NCBI GenBank assembly: GCA_029532415.1
Contig: JAQOTA010000059.1
Location: 1 to 64,000 of the forward strand
DNA from: Marasmius tenuissimus
Lineage: Eukaryota > Basidiomycota > Agaricomycetes > Agaricales > Marasmiaceae
Reading direction: 5' to 3'
Length of the DNA stretch: 64,000 nucleotides
Part shown: positions 1-11,022 of the stretch, piece after piece
Layout of the letters: the number at the start of each line of letters is the position of its first letter
Numbering within the stretch: the first letter of the stretch is position 1
Translations under genes and position numbers: made by a program
Notes under the pieces: generated by a model
What the model saw: the letters and a program-made list of their open reading frames with translations, nothing else
What the model was told of the DNA's origin: nothing
The model's database searches: none

Positions 1-857
1 TAACCATTATCGTTTAACCACCTACTCTTTTCCGAGACACGGTGACCTCAGGGTACTTCCGGCTGAGAGAGAGTCTATATCTGTTGCATTCACTAAATGG
101 GAATTCGGAAAACATACAATCACCATAATCTACATGATACTCGTGTCGACTACATACTTACTAGTTTGTTCAATGAAAGCGATTGCGGTTTCTGCCGCCC
201 TCTCGAACCATGCCCCTGTAGATGAAACCACCAGCCTGACTCTACTGGAATCGTAAGAGACCATAGGCATTCACCAAGACCTCCAATTGTTTTCTACGTC
301 ACCGTGTCGCCAGGGTTCAGCTGAAGCTCCCATGTTCCCGGGCACGTTCATCGCCGCAGAAGGAGAAATAATATGAAATGAATGGCCATCTCGCGCAAAG
401 TTCGGAGCAACTTATTGTCTTTTTCACTGTCTCAACTCTTAGTGGGAACGAGTTAATTGTTAAAAACTATGCTTCGATTCAATGGATTGCGGGTAATAGT
501 ACAAATGCAACGGCCGTGTAGATTCATCTGCCCCGAAAGTAAAAAAAAAAGAAAAGGGGGATGCCAGTGTGGCACCAATGTGAAAGTCGAATGTGAATGT
601 CGGAGCGCTGGGCTGTGATGGTGGTATGGCGGGTAGACCACGTAGCGAGATGGGTTGAGTTAGGTATCGCGCGCTACGAGGGGGGTGGCGGATTTATCGT
701 CGGCATATTAGCTCGCGATATTTAGGATAACTGAGAAAACCGTAGTGTCGGTATCGAGTGCAGCTCGAAAGAAGGGAGGGAAAAGACTCACAATAATTAA
801 TGGTATAGATAGGCAATACATGCACAGGTACAATGTGGATTGCGTAGGGCTCTGGGC
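1..857. other. Left-edge sequence without a recognisable gene
   Basis: Only short open frames without domain-like sequence are present on both strands. There are no membrane-rich frames that would suggest a STE3-type receptor next to the pheromone candidate. An A-run lies near 541-552. I see no further feature. Confidence 0.4.
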
Positions 858-977
858 TCATGCGATAACACACATCGAGCCGCTCTTGGAGTTGCCCTCT
901 TCGTCGACGGGAACTTCCTCGGGATGAGGGTTCTGGGCGGTGGAGGCGATGGTGAAAAGGCTGGTGAAAGCGTCCAT
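858..977 (-). CDS. Mating pheromone precursor (farnesylated lipopeptide type), candidate
   Basis: This 39-residue intronless frame has the layout of a mushroom B-locus pheromone precursor. It starts MDAFTSLFTI, has an acidic proline-containing middle (HPEEVPVDEE), a short Gly/Ser stretch, and ends in the CaaX box CVIA directly before the stop. In this family the Cys is farnesylated and carboxymethylated after removal of the last three residues, and the N-terminal part is removed around a charged pair. That charged site is not a classic ER/EH here, so the mature N-terminus cannot be placed. A TATATAA-like box lies about 100 bp upstream on the same strand. A longer in-frame start at 1091 also exists, but the MDAF start matches the family. 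No pheromone receptor is visible nearby; it could lie left of the window. The short length means chance cannot be fully excluded, but start motif, length and CaaX box agree. Confidence 0.72.
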   Translation of the reverse strand: MDAFTSLFTIASTAQNPHPEEVPVDEEGNSKSGSMCVIA

Positions 978-2460
978 AATACAAGTTGTAGCGGAGAGGA
1001 TTGAGTTGTGCGAGGAGGCGACTACGAGAACTCGAATGGCTCTTTGGCTTGATGTAAGAGAGCTGGAGCGGTGAGGGTTATATATCTCCACCAGTTATTG
1101 TTCTTTCAATACCCAATACCCTAGTGGCATGAGGTGAGCCCTCAGCGTGTCAGCAAAAAATGCCATGGTACGACAGAAACAATAAGGACCTACCCGAGAT
1201 GGGGAGAGGCAGGCTGGATCTCGAATCCCGCCACTTGGACATTGACAATAGTGAATTCCCTAATATGGTCATCATATGTGCCTGGAGGGTCTGGGAACAA
1301 GAAAGGAGATTGCTCGGGGGTCTGTCCAAGGCAGGACCCAGAGTGTCCCGCCGTCTGCTCTGCAACGGAACAATAAGAAATGTGGGAATGAGAAATACCG
1401 GCACCGTCGAAACGTACCTGTGATATCAGAGGCTTGTTCTTGGAGGTCCTTGGTTGACGGAAATAGTCGCGGAAGTGGGGTCGCTAGCGGAAATTTGACT
1501 CGGTTGTGAGCTGGGAGGAAAAGCTGCGGCCCACAGATAGTCCTCGACGTCCATTCGATAGCGCAGGCCTGATCAACTGACTGAAGATGCATGAACTTGC
1601 ACTTGGCTATAGTTCAACTGGGCTCGCCGACGAGACGGCCATCACGTTGATAAAGTAGCCCTCGCAGACGAGGGTGAAGTTCGGATCGCGGTGCTCAAAA
1701 GAAAAGACAATTAAAAAACCGAGGAATGCGAAGGAAACCCCGAAACGAAGCAGTAGCTGGGTGGGCGGGATGCAAGCATGGGTTTAATTGTAATCGGCCG
1801 GACTGAGGAAGATCTCAAGGGGTATTGGAACTAGGTAAACGCGCTTTGAGATCCGTGAATATCCATAGATGACAATAGGACGACACACGGGAATCAAGGC
1901 ATCTATTCTGAATGCTTGCTTTTCCAGAGTCGGATTCGTGGGATGTCCTAGGTATGCGCGAGCAGAGACCGGGCTCGCCCTCGTGTTTTTTATAGAAGTG
2001 TGGCACAGAAATGTTTCATTCGCGGACTACGTGATACAAGGTTTATAACGTCGATAAATTGAATCTGTAGACGAACGTGAGTCAGCATGCAAAAATAAGT
2101 GAGGCACAGAGAAGAATGAATCAGAGATCTTGGTGGAAAATGTGGTCTCATAGAGCGCGTGGCCCTCTGAAGTAGCAAATATTGTGAAGTAGCATCATGA
2201 AAAATAATACAAAGATGGAAGCTAACTCACCATTACCGAGTACCTGGCTCTAGTGCAACTTAATAATTTGACCCAACTTAGGACCGGCTCGTTGGGAATT
2301 GAGATGATGGTGGAAAGGATGAAGGCAACATGCACGCCTGGAGAAATACAAAAAGGAAGACCGGCATATTCCGAGATCATGTGATGTGAGTCTGCGCTCA
2401 TCTCCGAGAAGTCCGACCGTCGTGTCGCTGTACACTGTACAGTGCCATTCTTCGTACGCG
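978..2460. other. Intergenic stretch between pheromone candidate and PIG-U
   Basis: Apart from the TATA-like box, no frame here resembles a known protein. Short minus-strand frames at 1990-2178 and 2222-2518 could be joined by a canonical intron, but the product is unrecognisable and would overlap the PIG-U start. I leave it unannotated. Confidence 0.35.
1078..1086 (-). promoter_or_regulatory. TATA-like box upstream of the pheromone candidate
   Basis: The minus strand reads GATATATAACC here, about 100 bp before the MDAF start codon. The position suits a basidiomycete core promoter. No experiment supports it. Confidence 0.4.
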
Positions 2461-4176
2461 ATGTCTGAAAAGACCGGGTCCTCGACGTCGACACCCTCGA
2501 CCGCGACAAAATATTCATTTCCCGTGATAGTTGCTACTAGACTATGTGTAGCACTTTTACAACCTTTCGACCTCGTTCATAACCACCAACTCTCCTCGCC
2601 GTTGACCTCGTACCGAAATTGTGGGTACTTTGCGATGAACCGCATTCGCAATTAACATTAAGAAACTTCATGACTATCGTCAACAGTGCAGGAGGGAATA
2701 TACCTGTTTCGAAGTGGTGTAGATCCATACTCTGGTGGGGTGTTCAGACATGTGAGTCCGTCGTTTTGAACCGTAACGATTTCAACGGGCTGACATCCTT
2801 CTGCGTAGTCGCCGTTATATCTTTCGTTGTTCTCGACCCTCATACCGAATTCAAGAACATTTGCCGCGATACTATGGACTCTGTGCGATGCGATTGGCGC
2901 GTATGCCCTGGTTGAGATATGGAGGGCACGACAAGGTCTTGGGAAGACCGTTCAGAGTTCGAGAGATAGCTTGGTGGCCGGCGCGTACGCTTGTTCTTCA
3001 GTATCGAATTTCGCATTGCTGACCCTCGCGCAGTTATCTCCTCAATCCATACCTATTCTTACCCAGCCTAGCTCTTTCAACCTCGTCCTTCGAGAACATG
3101 CTCGCCTTGTTGGTTCTGATGTTCGCGTGTCAGAGTGCGTGGATTCCTCCCCTTTCGCAGGCCCGCGTAACCCGAGATCTATAGAGAAAACTTCGCAAGC
3201 GCTTCTTGCGGTCTCCTTCCTGTTACATCTATCGTTCTCTTCAATCGTTTTACTGGCGCCAACGCTTTTACTACTCCTCAGCGACCCACACTCACATTTG
3301 GCATCCCCACGAGCTTTCTCCGGAAATTTGAAGAGAATACCTTCGCTATTGCTTGAATTCCTTGCGTACTTCTTCTCTTTGACCATCGCTTCGTGTTTGG
3401 TATCGGGAGGTGTGACATGGATGTCGCAGACTTGGGGTGCAAGGTATGTTTACGATGTTTCCTCAACGCGACTTCGGCTCACATTTTTTGCTAAGCCTGA
3501 CGTTACCTGACCTCACACCCAATACCGGACTATGGTGGTACTTTTTCACGGAGATGTTCGATCATTTCAGACCCTTTTTCCTCATGGTGTTCTCGGTGAG
3601 TGGGTCTTTGCTTTGGGTTGATGTTTGGGTCTGATAATAGAACATAGGTGCACCTTTTCATATATATTGCACCTATGTGCATCAAATTCCAGTGCGTGAT
3701 TTCGGCCAACCTTACTTCTCTAGCTAATACCGACCATGACGCGCTCAGATACGATCCACTCTATGCAGCATTCGTCCTGTTTGGGGTGCTTGGAACTTTC
3801 AAAGCGTATCCGACGTTCTCAGACCCAGGTCTGTTCATAACGATGCACGTTCTCTTTCCAGAGATATACCCATGTGAGTTCTCCGGGGCACTCAACCTCC
3901 ATATTCGACACACCACTAACATCAGCCCTGTGCTTGACTTTGACAGATCTTCGCTATCCGATTGTCACTGCCCTTCTGCATCTTCACGCTGCCCTCCTCA
4001 TGCCGCTGTTCCACAATCTGTGGCTCGCACAAGGAACGGGTAACGCCAACTTCTACTACGCTAGTACCTTGGTATTCGGATGTGCGAACGGCGCTGCTGT
4101 TATCGACGCCCTCTGGGCAGGGTTGAGAATCGCGGTTGGAGAAGAGAAAGAAGGCTGGGCTGTGGCTCAAGAGTGA
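2461..4176 (+). CDS. PIGU: GPI transamidase subunit PIG-U (yeast Gab1 homologue)
   Basis: PIG-U is a multi-pass ER membrane subunit of the GPI transamidase, which attaches preformed GPI anchors to proteins with a C-terminal signal. Nine exons were joined: 2461-2620, 2687-2751, 2809-2984, 3034-3134, 3185-3443, 3496-3595, 3648-3691, 3749-3873 and 3947-4176. They total 1260 nt, a 419-residue protein, close to the about 435 of the animal protein. Family landmarks in order are SPLTSYRN near the N-terminus, [62 protein letters not shown] and the terminal [10 protein letters not shown] segment. All introns are 49-75 bp with GT-AG borders. The start codon is the first ATG that gives the family N-terminus. 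It has no functional link to its neighbours that I can see; the GMC oxidoreductase further right may be GPI-anchored. Confidence 0.93.
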
Positions 4177-4646
4177 TCTTTTTCTTTGGCAGAACGGACG
4201 ACAGTGTATATATTATGGGGCTTACAAGTCAATGGAGATCCGATAGCACAATCAATGATCACTCATCGACGAAGGAAACATGATAAGTAGGGGACTGAAC
4301 GTGTGCATGTCGGTTGAGGGTATGGTCTATCCATTTAATGGTGCTTATTCCTCGATACAATTCTCGCTCAAGTTTCTGATCTCTCCTCGGAGACGGAGAC
4401 AAGAGAGGCTCCAAACATCGTCGTGCATACAAAATCAAAAAGTTTGTACAAATCGATAGATAGGTAATGAGTTACGGATCTGGCGAGCCATCCTTGCTGC
4501 CACTAATGAAGGGATAATCTGAGGGTGTTCTGACGTTAGGATGTCCCTGGCTGGAGGTTCGTTCTCTTGGTTATCAGGTCGGGGTTGCGTCGCACCCCGG
4601 ATATCGTCTGATTTAGGAGCGGCCGGGGATAAGCCTGTCGAAAGAT
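4177..4646. other. Intergenic, no feature seen
   Basis: This is the 3' flank of PIG-U. No coding-like frame or RNA gene was recognised. Confidence 0.35.
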
Positions 4647-5230
4647 TTAGTTATCATAAAACTGTCAGTTCGGTTGCGAGAAACAGAGCCAGACAAAGGC
4701 TCGAGTAGAACGAGCTACTCACACGATGAATGGCGAGCTTGTTTGGGAGATACTGATCGAGGACATCTACAAGGTGCTCCGATCCCTGGATGTATAGTTG
4801 TCCGTTCAATGCGTAGATTGCCATGCATTGGTGTAACGTTGAAAAGGCAAGCAGCAAAGGGGGCACAAAAGCGAGGGCCGACAACTTCAAAATTAGGGGT
4901 AGCTAGAGAATGAAACCCTGCCCCCCCTCAGTGAGTAAAGCGGGACCTAGGGACACTGGAATGTGAAGAGTGGTCAGAGTTCATGCATCATGGGTGATTA
5001 CAGAAACAAGTAGTTCACGCACTGATCTGTGCTAGGGCACACAGTAATACTGCACTGGATGCCACCCTCGGGCCAAGACCTGGCACGCTGGGGTGGGCTA
5101 TTGTCACCACGCATGCCGCGGTGAATACTCGGAGGATTGCCACCACTATTTGAAGGGAAATCTCCGGGCTGTGTCTTATGAAGAGATAGCTTTGATGTAG
5201 GGAGAAGGCGAGGTCGAGAAGCCCAGTCAT
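4647..5230 (-). CDS. Possible spliced small membrane protein, unknown
   Basis: Minus-strand frames here are hydrophobic and end in plausible splice signals. The last two pieces are an exon with a hydrophobic run (LALAFVPPLLLAFSTL type, near 4890-4840), followed by YALNGQLYIQGSEHL and ending at a GTGAGT donor near 4718, and a short terminal exon coding FYDN and a stop at 4647-4649. The upstream frame at 5015-5230 is also hydrophobic. There is no ATG in frame with the hydrophobic exon before MAIYALN, so an upstream exon is required, and its junction is ambiguous. I do not recognise a family. It could be chance open sequence. Confidence 0.25.
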
Positions 5231-5964
5231 CTAGCGAAATAGGAGGGATGTGGATGATGTGGTTTGCGAGCCTTGGTTGGACGATGCGGTGTGTCCGGTT
5301 TCGTGCTTTGTGTGGCAAATCGCTGGTTCAGCATCTTCTCTTATTCTTTGTCGACAGGAGGAGTGTAAATACCTGGGAGGTGCCCATCGTAGCTTAAGAT
5401 GAAGTCGTTGAGGAGAAATAGGAGTGCTTACACTAAATCATTTTCCCCTCGGACCGGCAGATGCCGTGCGTGGGCGCAACATGTGTAGAATCCAGATATC
5501 GATCCCACAACCAACTCGAGAAGAAATTGCTTCATCGTCCTCATCAACGGAGTGCTCGAAAATACCAAATAAGCAACCACTGGGGCGTAGCTATCGAGTA
5601 GCGAGGTCCTGTATATACAATGCTGGAGCGATGCGCGGAGTCGGCTGTCGAGAGAACGAGGTTCCTAGATATCGTTTGCAGAGGCATGCTACACGCACCC
5701 GAAAATCGGTTCGAGCAGCTCATGTTATTGACGAGGGCAAGGAATTCGGTTTATTATACACGATAGTAGCGATTCAAACCTCGCTACTGGGACGGTTATG
5801 AAGAAAGAAACTCAAAGACAACAACCGGATTGAGAACGCGAGAAGTCATTTACCTTACCTAACGCACACAGGAACCTCTACGAACATCAAACCAGTTAGC
5901 TATCGGCCAGGGGGACGAGTCATATGAGAGAACTCACTACGATTGAAAGACCTTCCAAAAAGAA
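5231..5964. other. Sequence without a supported gene
   Basis: A plus-strand frame of 125 codons (5424-5801) has no recognisable motif or splice context. I see nothing else in this stretch. Confidence 0.3.
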
Positions 5965-8900
5965 TCAACCGATGGCAGCATATCCACCGAGGCGCTGCTT
6001 AAGACCAACTGGATGCTTGCGGGAGGGCGCAACTGGGCCGGGACCGCCTTTTCTTACGACGCCACGGGAACTCCGCTTCTTTTTATTGTTCTGGCTAATA
6101 CCCTTCTTAGCCTTGAACGTCCCCTTCCCGTTGGTATTCTTGGACGGTCCTGCCCTTGGTGTGTGATACGAAGTGTTTTTGCTGTGTTCCGGAACATCCA
6201 TTCGACGGAGTAGAGATGGAGGGCTCTCGAAGGTTACGGGGCCACCATGACCAGAATTACTATCATGGCATGGTCCCGAGTATGAAGTCGGACTGGGAGG
6301 AAGGACGGCAGGAAGGTTATGGTCAGGAACGCCGCAACCTTCCTGTTGCGGTGGTCCTAGGCGTGCTCCTAGAGACACTTGCTGGAGTCTGTCCATGAGC
6401 CTGGGTGGTGACGCCGACCGTGCAGACCTTCGAGGCGGCGATGACGGCGAAGTCTCCCGAACGTAGTCCGAAACTCGCCTCTGTCTCTGCCCTCGGTCAT
6501 CCCGCGGGTCATGTTCTCTCGTTGGTGGTGGTGAAAACCGGCAACGTTGCCGCGAAACAGAGCCATCGTCATCATCCTCATGAGGTCGTTTCCTACGTCC
6601 TGCCAACTGCCCGGCAGGCTTAGGAGATAACTGTGACTGGGTTCGAGAATCGAACATCTCGTCACTCCCACCAGACATCTGTCGTTGAACCTGAAGTGGA
6701 GATTGTGATTGGGACATGACAGTATGGTCGAAATATTTGTCTCTTCGCAATCGCTCCCTTTTGGGGAATGATGCAGCGGAGGAGACAGGATCGAAGAGAT
6801 TGTCTCCCGATTGCTCGGCAGACGAAGGAGCCAACACAGAGGGGGAATGACGTTCACGAGCGGGGGTAGAAGGATTGTTGTTGAAACCCCTCTGCGCAAC
6901 ATGCTGCTCAAGTGGAGCCTGCGCGTTGCGTGGTACTAGGGGGTACGCAGAGGCATTGGCAGAAGGTATCCCGCCAACTGAGCCAGAGGCGATCGGTGCT
7001 CCGGTGATAGTAGCAGGGGCGGTAGCCCTAGTGGACCCAACTGGAGAGGATGCCCCTGGTTTCGGTACCACGTTCATAGACTCTGAAACCTGTTGACCAT
7101 TACTCTTACCCCCATTCGACAACCGTCGCGACGAGGTGGGTGCTGGTATCTGGTTTGGGTTACCTTCCACGGAAGCCACTCGTGGGTGTGATACTCCTTG
7201 TTTCTCGACCTTTCCAATCTCCATCGCATTCCCACTTCCACTCGCAAGTACACCCTGTGGGTTCATCGACCTCGTTGCACGAGTCGGAGTCGTATTATAT
7301 TCCTGGATGGGCAGATTTCCCTGATCCAAAGGATCATACGAGTGGATCGTTGGTATATCCGAAACTCCACTACTGGCCGAAAGCAAGACAGAGGCCTGGC
7401 TGCGGAAAGCTTCCGCGTCATTCAAGACGTCCGCATCGACACGCAAGTCTTTCTTGGATGATAACGGGGAGGTGGTGGGTTTTGGTACACGTAGACCAAG
7501 TGAAGTAACGCGGGCAATATCGGGGGATAAGGATGTGTTGTGGGAGGTGAGTGATGATGTTGACGGGGTTGGTACACCTGGGGGAACATTATCGGAGGTC
7601 TGTTGGTCTGTAGCCTTCTGTTGCTTGCGTTGCGGAGGCGTGAGTGGCACAAGGGTTTGACCAGCAATTGGATTGGCTAGTACTTTCTTGGGAAGCGTAG
7701 GTGGTGAAGAAGAAACTGTGTGTTTAACTGACGACGGAGCCGCGGTGACTGGAGGACTCGTAGAGCTAGCCGTCTTGGTGGGGATGATCGGTGAGCGTGC
7801 CGCCGAATGGATACCAGCGCTGTGCGCTTGCTCAGCTTCGCCATCCTGGGTGGGTTTCCCTTGAGGCTGCTCTCGATTGGGATTCTGTTCAGCAAGTCGC
7901 TGGGCTGCTTCTCTCTCCTTGCGTAGCTTGAGGGTCTCCCTCTGTTTCCGTTCGTCCTCGATCTTCGCCTTCGCCTTACGTTCAGCTTCTTCCTGAACTT
8001 TCGCGCGCTCTTCTTCGATCTTGCGTTGTTGTTCTGCTTCCTCGAGCCTCTTGCGTTTCTGTTCTTCGGCCAGTCGTCGACGCTCTGCCTCAGCTGCCCT
8101 CCGTTCCTCCGCTTCCTTTCGCTTTTTCTCTTGTTCAGCCAATTCCACTTGTCGTTGCCTCTCTCGTTCCTCCACGAGTCGGCGCTGGCGCTCGGCTTCA
8201 GCGGCCTCTTCGGCTTGCTTTCTCCTCCTTGCCTCAACCTCCTCCTGTCTCTTTCTTTCCTCGTCAGCTTCCTTCTTCTTTCGTTCCTCCTCCTCCCTCT
8301 TCCTCTCAGCCTCCTGCTGCTTCCTCTCTTCTTCTTCCTCCCTTAATCTCTCAGCTGCCCTCATTCTCTCCTCTTCCTCTCTTTGCTCTTCCGCTTCACG
8401 ACGTTGCCTCTCCTCATCCTCTCTTTGCCTCCTCGCCTTCGCTTCCGCGTCTTCCGCCCGCTCCTTAGCAAGCTTCTGCTCTAGCTCGGCAATCCTTCTC
8501 TCTCTCGCAGCATCCTCTTCCTCTGCGATCCTCTGCTGTCTTTCCCTCTCTCTCTCAGCCTCAACCTCCTTCCTCTTCCTCTCAGCTTCCTCCTTCTCCC
8601 TTTTCTCCCTCTCCCGCATCTTACGGGCCTCCACGATGCTCTCCACCGCATCAGCTCTCCTCTTCTGCGCCAGTTCCACCCGTTCAGAGAGCTGCTCCAG
8701 ATATCGTTCCTCTCTCGCAACCACCTTCGCCTCGTCGTCGTCATTATCCATCTCCATCTCGACATCCCCGTCTTCGTCAGAGGGAGATCCCAACATCAGC
8801 TCATACTCCCGAATCCATTCACCCATCTGCCTCAGAATCTCCTCGCTCTGCTTCACCCCATCAACCACGTTCTCAACCCGTCCTGTAATTTCAGGTACCA

Positions 8901-9876
8901 CATTCGACGACGTATCACCCTTCTCACTTACGTCGGGTGAAGCTTCCGTGGACGTTCGAACACGTTCCAACGATTCTCGAGTGAGAGCTTCAGCATGGGA
9001 CGTGAGGGTCACGATGTCCGTGGGAGCAGGGTTGATATTGGATCCGCTGGCGTTGGCATTGGGTTGGGACGTGCATGGGTTGGTGTCGTCGAGAGAAGCG
9101 AATGAAGAAAGTAGACGGCGGAGAGATCGAAGCCGTGAAAGGGCATCTTGTCGAGGAGGACACTGCGGGGCGTTGGGGGGAGGAGCTGGTACAGTCAGAG
9201 TCGGCGATGGTGACCGATTTCGGGGTGTATGAGGCGAGGGTATAAGATCGAGTTGTTCGAGTTTGAGTCGTGCCAAATCTGGCTTAACGGGCGAGACGGA
9301 ACGAGAAGAGTTGGGTGGGTACTGCAGATTGAAGTTGAAGGGTGAATCGGGTCTGGATTCTGGACCGTCGACTCTGGGTGGCTGTGATGATTCGGATAAT
9401 GAAGCAGAGTTGTGATCAGGGAGGGGACGAGTAGACTGCGGATGGGATGGATGACGGCTGGCGGGTGTTGGAGATGACGAATGAGTTGCGGTAACAACGC
9501 CCGCTGCAGCTTTCCCCACTGCTTTCTGCAGGTTTCCAGCTCTGGGAACCCCATTCGAGGCATTTATGGTGTCTGCGAATGGCTGAAAGCGAGATTGAAG
9601 CGAAGGATTGCTATCAGAGGGACCAGCATAGTCAACCTCCATCATCGCTGTGCCATCGTTTTCCTGCCCTGGATCTCCGCCCGATAACCTTTGCAGGAAC
9701 GTCGGTCTGCCACTAGGAAAAGGCTCAACATCCCATGAGCTTTCGCTATCAGTCGAATCCAGCTGTTCCTCGTCTTCAGAATACGGGGCATTGGGATCGG
9801 GTGTTGATAGTCGCTTGAGTAGCTCTGGCTCTCTGCCAATAGTATGAAAAGAGAAATCCTCGAATCTCGTAGCCAT
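5965..9876 (-). CDS. Large charged coiled-coil / disordered protein, function unknown
   Basis: This uninterrupted frame gives about 1303 residues from the MATRFEDF start at 9874-9876; an in-frame ATG at 10095 would add 73 unlikely residues. The N-terminal third is Ser/Pro-rich with acidic patches. Residues about 370-670 form a long, almost pure Glu/Arg/Lys segment with MREREKREKEEAERKRKEVE-like repeats, expected to be a stable single alpha helix or coiled coil. The C-terminal half is again Ser/Pro/Thr-rich, with RRSARSASPP and a basic tail of the KAKKGISQNNKKKRSS type. No enzymatic domain is visible. Such layouts occur in cytoskeletal linkers, MAP7-like and RNA-associated proteins, but none can be assigned. 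An intronless frame of this length is unusual among its neighbours. The protein is probably real because the frame is open for almost 4 kb. Confidence 0.8.
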   Translation of the reverse strand: MATRFEDFSFHTIGREPELLKRLSTPDPNAPYSEDEEQLDSTDSESSWDVEPFPSGRPTFLQRLSGGDPGQENDGTAMMEVDYAGPSDSNPSLQSRFQPFADTINASNGVPRAGNLQKAVGKAAAGVVTATHSSSPTPASRHPSHPQSTRPLPDHNSASLSESSQPPRVDGPESRPDSPFNFNLQYPPNSSRSVSPVKPDLARLKLEQLDLIPSPHTPRNRSPSPTLTVPAPPPNAPQCPPRQDALSRLRSLRRLLSSFASLDDTNPCTSQPNANASGSNINPAPTDIVTLTSHAEALTRESLERVRTSTEASPDVSEKGDTSSNVVPEITGRVENVVDGVKQSEEILRQMGEWIREYELMLGSPSDEDGDVEMEMDNDDDEAKVVAREERYLEQLSERVELAQKRRADAVESIVEARKMREREKREKEEAERKRKEVEAERERERQQRIAEEEDAARERRIAELEQKLAKERAEDAEAKARRQREDEERQRREAEEQREEEERMRAAERLREEEEERKQQEAERKREEEERKKKEADEERKRQEEVEARRRKQAEEAAEAERQRRLVEERERQRQVELAEQEKKRKEAEERRAAEAERRRLAEEQKRKRLEEAEQQRKIEEERAKVQEEAERKAKAKIEDERKQRETLKLRKEREAAQRLAEQNPNREQPQGKPTQDGEAEQAHSAGIHSAARSPIIPTKTASSTSPPVTAAPSSVKHTVSSSPPTLPKKVLANPIAGQTLVPLTPPQRKQQKATDQQTSDNVPPGVPTPSTSSLTSHNTSLSPDIARVTSLGLRVPKPTTSPLSSKKDLRVDADVLNDAEAFRSQASVLLSASSGVSDIPTIHSYDPLDQGNLPIQEYNTTPTRATRSMNPQGVLASGSGNAMEIGKVEKQGVSHPRVASVEGNPNQIPAPTSSRRLSNGGKSNGQQVSESMNVVPKPGASSPVGSTRATAPATITGAPIASGSVGGIPSANASAYPLVPRNAQAPLEQHVAQRGFNNNPSTPARERHSPSVLAPSSAEQSGDNLFDPVSSAASFPKRERLRRDKYFDHTVMSQSQSPLQVQRQMSGGSDEMFDSRTQSQLSPKPAGQLAGRRKRPHEDDDDGSVSRQRCRFSPPPTREHDPRDDRGQRQRRVSDYVRETSPSSPPRRSARSASPPRLMDRLQQVSLGARLGPPQQEGCGVPDHNLPAVLPPSPTSYSGPCHDSNSGHGGPVTFESPPSLLRRMDVPEHSKNTSYHTPRAGPSKNTNGKGTFKAKKGISQNNKKKRSSRGVVRKGGPGPVAPSRKHPVGLKQRLGGYAAIG

Positions 9877-11022
9877 AACGTTAATGTTGATACTGTTGTA
9901 ATCTGGTGAGTGTCGACGTCCAATGCTCAGGATTCTGGAGTGCGAGTCGAGAGGCGATTGCTGCTTAGCCAATCTGGGCTCTGCTGATATGGAAGGGTTA
10001 ACGAATAAGATACTGTTCCGTCGAATACAAAGTGGTAGAATCGTGGGTTTTGAGTGCTGTCTTGAGGTCTGCTTGAAAGTAAAGAAGGATAGCAAAGCTA
10101 AGATGGTGGATGATGGTCGAGATCAAGAGTGCGTCCGGGCCTGGATTGCCGGTGCCCTGAGCCCTCCCGAATATGTTCCCACATCCGGGACCGTACAAGG
10201 AAAACGACCGTCCGTGCACGGCCGCAATAGTCTGAAATTACTCTCAGTTTCGCAAAACTCGCGATCTATAGGCTCAACAATGATGGATCTGAACTCGATA
10301 CAACTCAAGACTAAAATATGTCGTTCGCGCCAAAAGGTACAGTTTAACGATGGTCAAAGCAAAACCACTTCCATATCATCGTGTCTACAGACTCCGAACC
10401 AATTGAAGGTCGGTCGGGTTCATCCTTCGACGACCATGATTCCGACGTTTTCTGGGCATTGAATTCTATTTTGAGGGTCTCACTTCGGCAGGACAAAATC
10501 GGATGAATGGATATAAATACCAGCTCACGAGGTTCGTTGACTTGTCCTATCCTTTTGCTGCCGTTGAATATTGAACGGCGGTTGCACACTGCTGTCAGTG
10601 GTTTTCTGTCTCCTCCATACCAGTTGAATGTGGCACCCTTGGGACTCAGAAACGACATGTTTGTGGAATGACTGGGGCTCATTCTGGCTCATTATACACC
10701 TTTACGGTGTACACGGGTACACCGTCCATATGCATTACTGGACGGCGGCCTTGGTTTCGACACAATATCGGTAAATAATGGAGACTTCCACTACGAAAAA
10801 TGGCCCTGCGCCACCCGGTTGCAATCGCCTCAATTCCATGAGAAGACCTGTACAGGATCGTCTCCAGAAGTGTACACCGTTTCGGCTCAAGCTCGGTCCC
10901 TTTATATATCACGGTGCACCTTTGTCGGATCACACAAATCTTCCAGACAATATATAAACCAGATCGCTTGGACATCGAGTTTTTCAAGTAATCGCATTAT
11001 CACATCGACTGCTCGAAGAACC
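9877..11022. other. Divergent promoter region
   Basis: This stretch separates the coiled-coil gene (minus) from the GH62 gene (plus). A TATA-like box near 10951 belongs to the GH62 gene. Open frames here (for example 9923-10462 plus) have no coding character that I recognise. Confidence 0.35.
10951..10958 (+). promoter_or_regulatory. TATA box of the GH62 gene
   Basis: TATATAAA lies 72 bp before the GH62 start codon at 11023, a normal spacing for core promoter plus short 5' leader. Confidence 0.5.

Noticed and set aside
1..2460. Possible STE3-type pheromone receptor near the pheromone candidate
   Set aside because: No frame with several membrane helices exists here on either strand; the next gene, PIG-U, is a different membrane protein.
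1990..2518. Two minus-strand frames joined by a possible GT-AG intron
   Set aside because: The joined product resembles no family, overlaps the PIG-U start codon and has no supporting motif.
8021..9232. 403-codon plus-strand frame rich in Ser/Leu/Phe
   Set aside because: It lies antisense to the Glu/Arg/Lys-rich helix of the coiled-coil gene. GAG/AAG/AGG repeats read backwards as Ser, Leu and Phe codons and stay open by composition.
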